Part shown: positions 57,142 through 64,000 of the stretch, in pieces
Layout: the number at the start of each line of letters is the position of its first letter
Numbering within the stretch: the stretch's first letter is position 1
Assembly (NCBI RefSeq): GCF_023806125.1
Contig: NZ_JAMSKT010000007.1
Span: 62,001 to 126,000 of the forward strand
Length of the DNA: 64,000 bases
Direction: 5' to 3'
Source of the DNA: Clostridium caldaquaticum
Lineage (GTDB): Bacteria > Bacillota > Clostridia > Clostridiales > Clostridiaceae
Program-made: the position numbers and the translations under genes
The notes under the pieces: model-generated
What the model saw: the letters and a program-made list of their open reading frames with translations, nothing else
Database searches by the model: none
Told to the model about the DNA's origin: nothing

Positions 57142-58572
57142 ATGAGAGATACTTATAATACACCACTAAACACAAGATATGCTTCAAAAGAAATGTCTTA
57201 CTTATTTTCAGACGAAATGAAATTTAAAACTTGGAGAAAACTCTGGGTTGCTTTAGCAGAATGTGAAAAAGAATTAGGTTTAAATATCACCGATGAACAA
57301 ATAGAAGAATTAAGAAAAAATATAGATAATATCAATTATGAAGAAGCTGAAAAAAGAGAAAGAATAACAAGACATGATGTAATGAGTCATGTTTATGCTT
57401 ATGGTCTTCAATGTCCAGCTGCTAAAGGAATAATACATTTAGGTGCTACTAGTTGTTATGTTGGTGATAATACAGACTTAATTATAATGAGAGAGGGTTT
57501 ATATTTAATCAAAAAAAAGCTAATAAAAGTATTGAATAATCTTTCTAAATTTGCGTTAAAATATAAAGATTTACCAACTCTAGGATTTACGCATTTTCAA
57601 CCTGCTCAATTAACTACTGTAGGTAAAAGAGCTACACTTTGGATGCAGGATCTTCTAATGGATTTAGAAAATTTAGATTTTGTAATAGAAAAAATGAAAT
57701 TTAGAGGGGTAAAGGGAACAACAGGAACTCAAGCAAGTTTTATGGAGTTATTTGATGGTAATGAAGAAGCAGTGAAAAAATTAGATATACTTGTAACAGA
57801 AAAAATGGGATTTAAAGATAGATTTCCTGTTACTGGGCAAACATATCCTAGAAAAGTAGACTCTATAATATTAAATACTTTATCAGAAATTGCTCAAAGT
57901 GCATATAAATTTAGCAATGATTTGCGTCTTCTTCAAAGCATGAAGGAAATGGAAGAACCTTTTGAAAAAAATCAGATTGGATCTTCCGCAATGGCTTACA
58001 AGAGAAACCCGATGAGAAGTGAAAGAATGAGTGCTCTCTGCAGATATATAATAGTAGATTCAATTAATCCAGCCATTACAGCAGCTACACAATGGTTTGA
58101 GAGAACACTTGATGATTCTGCCAATAAAAGATTAGCAGTACCAGAAGCTTTTCTTGCACTTGATGGTGTTTTGAATTTATATATTAATATTACTAGTAAT
58201 ATGGTAGTATATGAGAAGATTATAAAAGCCCACATAGATAATGAATTACCATTTATGGCTACAGAAAATATTTTAATGGAAGCAGTGAAAAAGGGTGGAG
58301 ATAGACAAGAATTACATGAAAGAATTAGGATGCATTCTATGGAAGCGGCAAGACGAGTAAAGGAATTAGGGTTAAATAATGATTTGCTTCAGAGAATATC
58401 AAATGATCCAGCGTTTAATATGACTGATAAGGAAATATCTTCGATTTTATGTCCTGAAAAATTCGTAGGGAGAGCACCAAGTCAAGTTGTTGAATTTATC
58501 GAAAACTATATTAATCCAATTTTAGAGGAAAATGCTTCTTCAATTGATATAGAAGCAAAAGTAGAACTTTAG
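57142..58572 (+). CDS. purB: Adenylosuccinate lyase
   Basis: A 476-residue fumarase-superfamily enzyme acting twice in purine synthesis. HLGATSCYVGDN and QPAQLTTVGKRA are substrate-binding regions, and the signature is GSSAMAYKRNPMRSE. It stands alone, not in a pur operon. A TATAAT at 57091-57096 could be its -10 box, but no good -35 is seen. CGGAGG precedes the ATG. Confidence 0.95.
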   Translation: MRDTYNTPLNTRYASKEMSYLFSDEMKFKTWRKLWVALAECEKELGLNITDEQIEELRKNIDNINYEEAEKRERITRHDVMSHVYAYGLQCPAAKGIIHLGATSCYVGDNTDLIIMREGLYLIKKKLIKVLNNLSKFALKYKDLPTLGFTHFQPAQLTTVGKRATLWMQDLLMDLENLDFVIEKMKFRGVKGTTGTQASFMELFDGNEEAVKKLDILVTEKMGFKDRFPVTGQTYPRKVDSIILNTLSEIAQSAYKFSNDLRLLQSMKEMEEPFEKNQIGSSAMAYKRNPMRSERMSALCRYIIVDSINPAITAATQWFERTLDDSANKRLAVPEAFLALDGVLNLYINITSNMVVYEKIIKAHIDNELPFMATENILMEAVKKGGDRQELHERIRMHSMEAARRVKELGLNNDLLQRISNDPAFNMTDKEISSILCPEKFVGRAPSQVVEFIENYINPILEENASSIDIEAKVEL

Positions 58573-58600
58573 GAGAATTTATATTCTCCTTTTTTATTTT
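58571..58600 (+). terminator. Intrinsic terminator after purB
   Basis: AGGAGAAT and ATTCTCCT are perfect 8-bp arms with a TTAT loop and a run of T's. Confidence 0.88.
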
Positions 58601-58935
58601 TCAAAGCAAAAATTACATAATAATGTAAAAAACTTATTTGTTTGCATCCTACCGAAAATATTATACCCCGTATACGTATTTAAAACTCTATATAAAGGTC
58701 ATAGCTCGAGTATAACATCATTGATATACCCTAGCATCAAATCTGGGAAATAATTAATTTAAAAGCCGTTAGTAAGTTATCAATTTTTAGCTTCTAAAAA
58801 TATTTAACTATATTTTTATTATTTAGTATGTCTTAGAAAAGTAAGTTGTAATTAAGCGACTTGTAAATTATTAAATATTATTAATTTATAACAATATCTA
58901 AATTAATATAAGCTTTAACCCTTCTTAAAACTCGA
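58601..58935. other. Noncoding gap before the tyrosine recombinase
   Basis: The longest gene-free stretch of the window. About 58645-58750 looks locally richer in G+C than other gaps (CGTATACG, AGCTCGAG, ATACCCTAGCATC). On the minus strand, only short frames broken by stops are seen. No tRNA, terminator or ribosome site was recognised. It may hold a decayed gene or a small RNA; neither is demonstrated. Confidence 0.4.
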
Positions 58936-58940
58936 TTTAA

Positions 58941-59003
58941 AATTTCGCTAAATATACATTTAGTGAAATTTCGCTTTACTAGCGAAATTAAATAAAGTAT
59001 AAT
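58941..59003 (+). promoter_or_regulatory. Promoter with four alternating AATTTCGCT motifs
   Basis: AATTTCGCTAAAT (58941-58953) faces ATTTAGTGAAATT (58958-58970), one mismatch. AATTTCGCT (58967-58975) faces AGCGAAATT (58981-58989). The -35 box TTTACT (58975-58980) lies between the second pair, 17 bp before TATAAT (58998-59003). This looks like an operator; recombinase-core binding is the alternative. Confidence 0.6.
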
Positions 59004-59026
59004 AATAGGAGGGGGTGGTAATTTTT

Positions 59027-60358
59027 ATGAAAAATAGATATGAAATAATTACATACACGGATAATGATAAAAAAATATTAGATAATACAGTGTTAACAGA
59101 GGAAGATAAGCTTATAATAAATAATTTAAAATTAGAGTTTAAAGCAAAACCTTATTCATCAGTAATAGAAGATCTTTACAAGTTTCATAAAAATAATTAT
59201 TCTACTTCTGATATAGCTTATATATTTAAAGTTAGCATCAGGCAGATACAAAATATTTTTAAAGAATTAGGAATTAATAGAAATAGATATGAAGCTCAAA
59301 AAATAGCAGGAAATAAAAAAGCTCAGAAAAGAAAAAAGGTTAAAATTTTGAAGATTGCTTCAACTGATGATTATATAAACGAAAATTATACAAGCTTTCA
59401 AAATAATAACATTCCTGAGCGACTAAGAGAGTTTTTAAATTATTTATTAGTAATAAGAGGTAAATCTCTTAATACTGTAGAAGGCTATAAGATAGATCTG
59501 ATTATGTTTTTTAGGTTTTTAAAGCTTTATAAAGAATTATGCGGTAAAAACATTAACTTCAGTGATATAATTATTAATGATGTTGATGATAATTTTATAA
59601 GAAGTATAAAGCTGCCCGATTTATATGCTTTTTTATCTTTTGTTGAAAACAGAAGAAACAATACCTCCTACACAAGAGCTAGAAAAGTTGCTGCTATAAA
59701 ATCCTTTTTCAAGTATCTTTATTCTAAAACAAGGATTTTATATGAAAACCCTGCTTCTGATCTAGAGTCTCCTAAAATCAGTAAAAAAAACCCTATTTAT
59801 TTAACTCTTAAAGAAAGTAAAAATTTACTTAGCTCTATAGATGAAACCTATAAACATAATAAAAGAGATTTTTGCATTATTACTTTATTTCTTAATTGTG
59901 GTCTAAGACTTTCGGAATTATGTAGCATAGATATCTCAAAGATTAAAGGTGACATATTAACAATAGTAGGTAAAGGTAATAAGGAACGTACTGTTTATTT
60001 AAATAAAGCTTGTTTAACTGCAATTTCTGATTATATGAATGAACGAAATTGTATTGAAGTTTTGCCTAGAGATAAAGATGCACTTTTTATAAGTGAAAGA
60101 AAACGCAGAATTAATAAACGTACTGTTGAACTAATAGTAAAAAAATATATTGAAATTGCAGGGCTTGATAAGTCAAAGTATACACCTCATAAATTAAGAC
60201 ATACAGCAGCAACATTGATGTACAAGCATGGTAATGTAGATATTAGAAGTCTACAAAAAATACTTGGTCATGAAAATATTTCAACCACTCAAATCTACAC
60301 TCATGTAGATGATGAAAAACTAAGAGAAGCTGTAAATTTAAATCCTTTAAATGAATAA
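59027..60358 (+). CDS. Tyrosine recombinase with N-terminal HTH-like extension
   Basis: A 443-residue Xer/integrase-type recombinase. Residues about 45-80 contain an HTH-like segment (TSDIAYIFKVSIRQIQNIFK), then a basic linker. The core-binding domain runs about 125-225. Catalytic residues: Arg294 (CGLRLSEL), His388/Arg391 (HKLRH), His415 (LGHENIS) and Tyr424 (TQIYTHV); a Lys is in GKGNKERTVYL. ATG 59027 follows AGGAGGGGG. XerC/D proteins are about 300 residues, so about 120 residues are extra. No phage genes flank it. Target site unknown. Confidence 0.88.
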   Translation: MKNRYEIITYTDNDKKILDNTVLTEEDKLIINNLKLEFKAKPYSSVIEDLYKFHKNNYSTSDIAYIFKVSIRQIQNIFKELGINRNRYEAQKIAGNKKAQKRKKVKILKIASTDDYINENYTSFQNNNIPERLREFLNYLLVIRGKSLNTVEGYKIDLIMFFRFLKLYKELCGKNINFSDIIINDVDDNFIRSIKLPDLYAFLSFVENRRNNTSYTRARKVAAIKSFFKYLYSKTRILYENPASDLESPKISKKNPIYLTLKESKNLLSSIDETYKHNKRDFCIITLFLNCGLRLSELCSIDISKIKGDILTIVGKGNKERTVYLNKACLTAISDYMNERNCIEVLPRDKDALFISERKRRINKRTVELIVKKYIEIAGLDKSKYTPHKLRHTAATLMYKHGNVDIRSLQKILGHENISTTQIYTHVDDEKLREAVNLNPLNE

Positions 60359-60411
60359 ATAAAAAAGAAAAGTAGAAGCAAAGCCTCTTCTACTTTTCTT
60401 TTTTATTTATT
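60354..60411. terminator. Perfect 25-bp convergent terminator
   Basis: Arms at 60354-60378 and 60387-60411 are exact complements over 25 bp with an 8-nt loop; the core is GAAAAGTAGAAG / CTTCTACTTTTC. A/T-rich outer ends allow termination both ways. The recombinase stop and the final codons of the Cys-rich gene lie in it. Confidence 0.9.
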
Positions 60412-60749
60412 GAAATAAGTCCTGGAAATTCTTCTAGTACACTTAATTCTTTATCTTCTTCAAATAACTCTTTTAATTCCTTAATATCATCAATATAATC
60501 CCACTGTTCACTATCTTCACTTAGGCTTATATTAGCCTGATTATGTATTTTATCAAGATATTCATACTCATTAAATTCAGATTCATCATCAAATATTTCA
60601 TCAATATTGATAGCTCTCATATCATAACCTTCTAATTCTAAGCATTTACCGCAATTATTACATTTTTTATTAGCATTAAGGTCACAGATAAAACATTCAT
60701 TGCAATCATTGCAAAGTTTATCGTTATAAAAAATACACGTTTTACTCAT
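60390..60749 (-). CDS. Cysteine-rich acidic protein divergent from lexA
   Basis: A 119-residue protein of unknown function. Eight Cys lie in the first 36 residues: C5-X7-C13-X2-C16-X2-C19-X2-C22-X7-C30-X2-C33-X2-C36, which suggests zinc or iron-sulfur binding. The rest is strongly acidic. The ATG at 60749 is chosen because GGTGGTGAG is about 6 bp upstream; a longer frame from 60839 would cover the promoter region. The promoter shares a LexA box with lexA. Confidence 0.75.
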   Translation of the reverse strand: MSKTCIFYNDKLCNDCNECFICDLNANKKCNNCGKCLELEGYDMRAINIDEIFDDESEFNEYEYLDKIHNQANISLSEDSEQWDYIDDIKELKELFEEDKELSVLEEFPGLISINKKEK

Positions 60750-60795
60750 ATTTCTCACCACCTTTAAAACAAACACTCCTATCGATACTGAAGCA

Positions 60796-60824
60796 ATTAT
60801 ATCAAACTGTTTAAAATAAATCAA
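60796..60824 (-). promoter_or_regulatory. Promoter of the cysteine-rich gene
   Basis: Read on the minus strand, TTGATT (60824-60819) and TATAAT (60801-60796) are spaced by 17 bp; the start codon lies about 47 bp downstream. Confidence 0.65.
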
Positions 60825-60832
60825 TATTGCAT

Positions 60833-60846
60833 AGAACACCAGTTTG
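60833..60846. promoter_or_regulatory. LexA box between lexA and the Cys-rich gene
   Basis: AGAACACCAGTTTG has GAAC-N4-GTTT, fitting the CGAAC-N4-GTTYG type box. It overlaps the lexA -35 box and lies 9 bp upstream of the divergent -35 box, so it suits autoregulation of lexA and may affect both genes. Confidence 0.65.
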
Positions 60847-60872
60847 ATATTATTGAAATTATATGTTATAAT
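60844..60872 (+). promoter_or_regulatory. lexA promoter
   Basis: TTGATA (60844-60849) and TATAAT (60867-60872) are spaced by 17 bp, 28 bp before the GTG start. Confidence 0.75.
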
Positions 60873-60900
60873 TTACATAAAGATTGAGAGGTGTTCATTA

Positions 60901-61509
60901 GTGATAGACGGCAGAAGCAGCAAGCAAATGGAAATTTATGAGTTTATGAAAAACTATGTATTGGATAAAGGTTATCCACCTTCTGTAAGAGAAATTTGTG
61001 AAGCAGTAGGACTAAAATCCACTTCAACAGTTCATGGTCACTTGGAAAGATTAGAAAAAAAAGGCTTAATCAAAAGAGATCCTACTAAACCTAGAGCGAT
61101 AGAACTCATTAAAGATAGTGTTACTAAAAGAGAAATAATTGATATACCTATTGTAGGTAAAATAACCGCAGGACAGCCTATACTTGCTGTAGAAAATATT
61201 GAAGATACTTTTTCTATTCCGTTAAATTATGTTAAGAGCAATAAAGAACTATTCATTTTAAATGTTTCCGGAGAAAGTATGATTGAGGCTGGTATTCTAG
61301 ATGGTGATTTAGCTATAATAGAAAAGGTAAATGTAGCTGAGAACGGGGAGATAGTTGTAGCACTAATTGAAAATGAAGCTACACTAAAAAGATTTTTTAA
61401 AGAAAAGGATTATATAAGACTTCAACCAGAAAACAGTACAATGAGTCCAATTATTGTTAAAGACTGTCAAATTCTTGGCAGATTAGTAGGAATATATAGA
61501 ACATATTAA
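60901..61509 (+). CDS. lexA: SOS repressor LexA
   Basis: A 202-residue LexA. The N-terminal winged helix has [22 protein letters not shown], seen as [16 protein letters not shown]. The self-cleavage bond is Ala90-Gly91 (ITAGQP), the catalytic Ser is Ser126 (SGESM) and the Lys is Lys163 (ATLKRFF). GTG 60901 follows GAGAGGTG; the longer frame from 60844 would lie in the promoter. It represses recA (50897) and itself. Confidence 0.97.
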   Translation: MIDGRSSKQMEIYEFMKNYVLDKGYPPSVREICEAVGLKSTSTVHGHLERLEKKGLIKRDPTKPRAIELIKDSVTKREIIDIPIVGKITAGQPILAVENIEDTFSIPLNYVKSNKELFILNVSGESMIEAGILDGDLAIIEKVNVAENGEIVVALIENEATLKRFFKEKDYIRLQPENSTMSPIIVKDCQILGRLVGIYRTY

Positions 61510-61529
61510 TTTTTATATTTATTAGTTTA

Positions 61530-61568
61530 TTAAAAAAGAAGGAAAGTTAGTAGTTCCTTCTTTTTTAA
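61530..61568. terminator. Bidirectional terminator after lexA
   Basis: TTAAAAAAGAAGGAA and TTCCTTCTTTTTTAA are perfect 15-bp arms with a 9-nt loop between convergent genes. Confidence 0.9.
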
Positions 61569-61574
61569 TAAATA

Positions 61575-62864
61575 TTATATTTGTTCTAAAATTTTTGCTA
61601 ATGATATTAAAATACCGGTCTTTGCATGATCAAAAGTAAGTCCTCCCTGTAAATAAGCTATATAAGGTTCTCTTATAGGGGCATCAGCAGATAATTCTAT
61701 AGAGGCTCCCTGTATAAAAGCACCTGCAGCCATTATAACTTGATCATCATAACCTGGCATATCCCAAGGTTCACATTGAACAAAAGAATCTATTGGCGAG
61801 CCTGCCTGTATTCCCTTACAGAAGTTAATTAATTTGTTTTTATCATTGAATTTTATAGCTTGTATAATATCGCTTCTTTTATCGTTATATTTAGGAAGTA
61901 CTTCAAATCCTGCAAGCTCCATAATCCTTGAGCAAAAAATAGCGCCCTTAACAGCTTCTATGGCTACATGAGGAGCAAAAAACAAACCTTGGTATAAAAG
62001 TCTCATTACTCCAAAGGTTGAACCGCATTCCCCTCCTATTCCAGGAATTGTAAGCCTATACGCTGCCTGTTCTACATACTTTTCTTTTCCAGCTATATAT
62101 CCTCCTGTAGGAGCTATACCACCACCGATATTTTTTATAAGAGAGCCCGCTATTAAATCAGCGCCTACATCAGTTGGTTCTAATTTATCAATAAATTCTC
62201 CATAACAGTTGTCCACAAAACAAATTACATTAGGTTTAATATTTTTAATAAATTTTATTATATCTCTTATTTCGGATATCATTAAAGAGTTTCTCCACCC
62301 ATAGCCTGTAGAACGTTGAATATGTATTAATTTAATAGTATCATCCTCTTCTAGCTGCTTTTTAATAGCAATTAAATCAACTTTACCTTCATTATTTAAA
62401 TCTACTTGCTTATATATAATTCCATATTCCCTTAAGGAACCGATATTTTTTCCTTCTTTTATCCCAATAATATTATGCAATGTATCATAAGGAGTTCCAC
62501 AAATAGATAACATAGTATCTTTTGGTCTAAGATTTCCAAATAAAGCAGCTCCTATAGCATGGGTTCCGTTTACAAAATGAGGTCTTACTAAAGAACTTTC
62601 ACAGTTGAAAATTCTTGCATATACTTTATCTAAAGCATCTCTGCCTATATCTCCATAGCCATAGCCGGTAGAATTAGTAAAATGAGCATCGCTTATTCTT
62701 TCTTCTTGCAGTGCATTAAGAACCTTCAACTGATTATATTCTCTTATGTTGTCATAGTATTTAAATTCATCTTCTACATCGGTCATAGCATCATTGTACA
62801 ACTTGAGTACTGTATCATTAATTTTATATTTATTCTTTAAGAATTCTTTCGTAATATCGAGCAT
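61575..62864 (-). CDS. Methionine gamma-lyase family protein ("aluminium resistance" type, YnbB)
   Basis: A 429-residue PLP-fold protein. TGYGYGDIGRD, RPHFVNGTHAIGAALFGNL, seen as HFVNGTHAIGAALFG, FVDNCYGEF and the PLP-Lys segment GSLIKNIGGGIAPTGGYI match the family. The old name comes from a plasmid clone that gave aluminium tolerance; the true substrate is unknown. ATG 62864 follows AGGAGGTAAC. Its place between hfq and lexA parallels ynbB near hfq in B. subtilis. Confidence 0.9.
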   Translation of the reverse strand: MLDITKEFLKNKYKINDTVLKLYNDAMTDVEDEFKYYDNIREYNQLKVLNALQEERISDAHFTNSTGYGYGDIGRDALDKVYARIFNCESSLVRPHFVNGTHAIGAALFGNLRPKDTMLSICGTPYDTLHNIIGIKEGKNIGSLREYGIIYKQVDLNNEGKVDLIAIKKQLEEDDTIKLIHIQRSTGYGWRNSLMISEIRDIIKFIKNIKPNVICFVDNCYGEFIDKLEPTDVGADLIAGSLIKNIGGGIAPTGGYIAGKEKYVEQAAYRLTIPGIGGECGSTFGVMRLLYQGLFFAPHVAIEAVKGAIFCSRIMELAGFEVLPKYNDKRSDIIQAIKFNDKNKLINFCKGIQAGSPIDSFVQCEPWDMPGYDDQVIMAAGAFIQGASIELSADAPIREPYIAYLQGGLTFDHAKTGILISLAKILEQI

Positions 62865-62927
62865 CTTGTTACCTCCTAGAAAAAGCAATAAGTACCTTAA
62901 TATAAACACTAAATAATATTAACACAT

Positions 62928-62966
62928 AAAAAAAGAATAGGCAATTAATTACCTAATCTTTTTAAT
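62928..62966 (-). terminator. Terminator after hfq
   Basis: On the minus strand, AAAAAGATTAGG and CCTATTCTTTTT (one mismatch) flank a 10-nt loop, with T's following. Confidence 0.75.
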
Positions 62967-62977
62967 TGATATAAAAA

Positions 62978-63226
62978 CTATACTAATTCTTCTTCCCCAC
63001 CTTGATTGTTAAATAAAATTGGCTTTAAAGGTGTTATTGTAGATATAGCATGTTTATAAATAAGCATTTGTTTACCTTCACAATCTAAAACAACTGTAAA
63101 ACTGTCGAAGCCTTTCACGTTTCCTCTTATTTGAAAACCATTTGTCAAATATATGGTTACAGGTATCTTTCCTTTCCTTGCTCCATTTAAAAATATGTCC
63201 TGTAGATTATTTGTTGTTTTGTTCAT
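62978..63226 (-). CDS. hfq: RNA chaperone Hfq
   Basis: An 82-residue Hfq. Sm1 is in [20 protein letters not shown] and Sm2 in [11 protein letters not shown] (YKHA replaces E. coli YKHA, identical). It binds small RNAs and A-rich tails. ATG 63226 follows GGAGGGG; the ATG at 63241 is upstream of that site. A sigma-H-like promoter lies just upstream, separate from miaA read-through. Confidence 0.97.
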   Translation of the reverse strand: MNKTTNNLQDIFLNGARKGKIPVTIYLTNGFQIRGNVKGFDSFTVVLDCEGKQMLIYKHAISTITPLKPILFNNQGGEEELV

Positions 63227-63261
63227 TATGTTCCCCTCCAAGTATTATTTGTATAAATTAA

Positions 63262-63290
63262 ATATTCTATAATTATTGTAAAATTCCTTT
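63262..63290 (-). promoter_or_regulatory. Candidate sigma-H promoter for hfq
   Basis: On the minus strand AAAGGAATT (63290-63282), an 11-nt spacer and ATAGAATAT (63270-63262) match the sigma-H consensus at every defined position. The hfq ATG lies 35 bp beyond. It is inside the miaA-hfq gap. Confidence 0.7.
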
Positions 63291-63296
63291 ATAATT

Positions 63297-64000
63297 TTAT
63301 AAATTCTTTAATTCATCTATTTTATTTATTATATATTCAACGATCTCACCTTCATCATTAAATTTATCTTTGTCTATCCAGATAGCTCTATTATCTTTTT
63401 TAAACCAAGTTATCTGTCTTTTAGCATAGTTTCTGCTTCCCTGTTTTATCATATCAACTGCCTCTTCTAGCTTTATTTTTCCTTCTAAATAAGAGAGTAT
63501 TTCCTTATATCCTATTCCTTTCATAGACTGCATATTTGAATTATATCCACTTTCTTTTAGTTTAATAACTTCATCTATAAGCCCATTTTCTATCATCATA
63601 TCTACTCTTTTATTTATTCTGCTATACAGCTTTGCTCTATCCATGTTAAGTACAAAATAAAAGATTCTATAAGGAATGTTGAATATATCTTCATTTTTAC
63701 TGAATTCACTGATAGTTGTTCCGGTAAGCTTATATACTTCAAGAGCTCTTATAACTCGCTTCAAGTCATTAGAATACAATCTGTTATAAGATTCAATATC
63801 TACCTCTTTAAGCATATTGTGCACATATTCTTTGCCATGTTCCAAAGCAAGTTTTTCAAGATAAGCTCTATAGTCTTCATCTTTATTAGCTTGAGTAAAA
63901 CCATAATTATATATAATCGAATTTATATACAAACCAGTACCGCCCACCAGCATAGGAAACTTGCCTTTAGATGATATATCATCAATTGCTTTGCAGGCCA
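63297..64000 (-). CDS. miaA: tRNA dimethylallyltransferase, C-terminal part (truncated by window edge)
   Basis: The frame is open to the window end, so the 5' part (including the P-loop) is missing. About 234 residues remain. [20 protein letters not shown], seen as [36 protein letters not shown] and the C-terminal [13 protein letters not shown] are MiaA signatures. The enzyme adds the isopentenyl group to A37 of tRNAs. The internal Met at 63953 is not the start. miaA-hfq is a widespread pair. Confidence 0.95.
   Translation of the reverse strand, partial: ACKAIDDISSKGKFPMLVGGTGLYINSIIYNYGFTQANKDEDYRAYLEKLALEHGKEYVHNMLKEVDIESYNRLYSNDLKRVIRALEVYKLTGTTISEFSKNEDIFNIPYRIFYFVLNMDRAKLYSRINKRVDMMIENGLIDEVIKLKESGYNSNMQSMKGIGYKEILSYLEGKIKLEEAVDMIKQGSRNYAKRQITWFKKDNRAIWIDKDKFNDEGEIVEYIINKIDELKNL

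Noticed and set aside
58658-58740. Minus-strand fragments that might be a decayed gene
   Set aside because: Only about 18- and 36-codon pieces between stops, no ribosome site and no recognisable domain.
58941-58970. A dif-like chromosome resolution site
   Set aside because: The arms are 13 bp with a 4-bp spacer and do not resemble the Firmicutes dif sequence; the location over a promoter fits an operator better. Kept only as an alternative reading.

Overview
The window is AT-rich chromosomal DNA from a spore-forming clostridium, most like Clostridium sensu stricto. The evidence is the gene content and order (pta-ackA, plsX-acpP-rnc-smc-ftsY, ffh-rpsP-rimM-trmD-rplS, codY-rpsB-tsf-pyrH-frr, dxr-rseP-ispG, rimP-nusA-infB, rpsO-pnp, recA-rny-spoVS, lexA and hfq-miaA), the sporulation markers (two SpoVS paralogues, YlmC/YmxH, an FtsK/SpoIIIE translocase), CodY, strong Shine-Dalgarno sites and frequent TTG/GTG starts. 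It is almost wholly core genome. I found no transposase, prophage, CRISPR array, rRNA or tRNA.

Layout. 1-6.1 kb: end of pta, ackA, a YceD-family protein with rpmF, plsX, acpP, rnc, an Elp3-like radical SAM protein and a first spoVS paralogue. 6.2-17.2 kb: a 31-codon membrane microprotein, smc, the SRP genes (ftsY, ylxM, ffh), ribosome and tRNA maturation genes (rpsP, khpA, rimM, trmD, rplS), signal peptidase, rbgA and rnhB; yraN lies convergent to these. 17.7-22.6 kb: comM, dprA, topA. 22.8-32 kb: codY, rpsB-tsf, pyrH-frr, uppS-cdsA-dxr-rseP-ispG. 32-42 kb: rimP-nusA-rnpM-L7Ae-infB-rbfA-nrnA-truB-ribF, then rpsO and pnp. 42-50.7 kb: M16 peptidase, dut, ymxH, aspartokinase, tepA, ftsK/spoIIIE, rimO, pgsA. 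50.8-56.8 kb: recA, rny, spoVS, a PHP-domain protein, an aminotransferase and HPr. 56.7-64 kb: DUF378 (minus), purB, a 455-bp gap, a tyrosine recombinase, then a cysteine-rich protein divergent from lexA, and on the minus strand a methionine-gamma-lyase-like protein, hfq and the 5'-truncated end of miaA.

The genes mainly make and correct the translation machinery (ribosomal proteins, RNA modification and processing, initiation and elongation factors, SRP export), chromosome maintenance (Smc, TopA, RecA, FtsK, LexA) and envelope lipid and isoprenoid precursors. Regulation is unusually legible. Ribosomal-protein leader structures precede rplS, rpsB and rpsO, and an attenuator-like leader precedes rimP. 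LexA boxes lie in the recA and lexA promoters. Four sequences matching the sigma-H consensus, all with 11-nt spacing, lie upstream of both spoVS paralogues, ftsK/spoIIIE and hfq.

The least explained part is 58.6-60.9 kb. A tyrosine recombinase with an N-terminal HTH-like extension is preceded by four alternating copies of a 9-bp motif around its -35 box. Next to it is an eight-cysteine acidic protein divergently transcribed from lexA across a shared LexA box. No clearly new multi-gene system was found; these and the sigma-H set are the best leads. All calls come from reading the sequence, without database searches.
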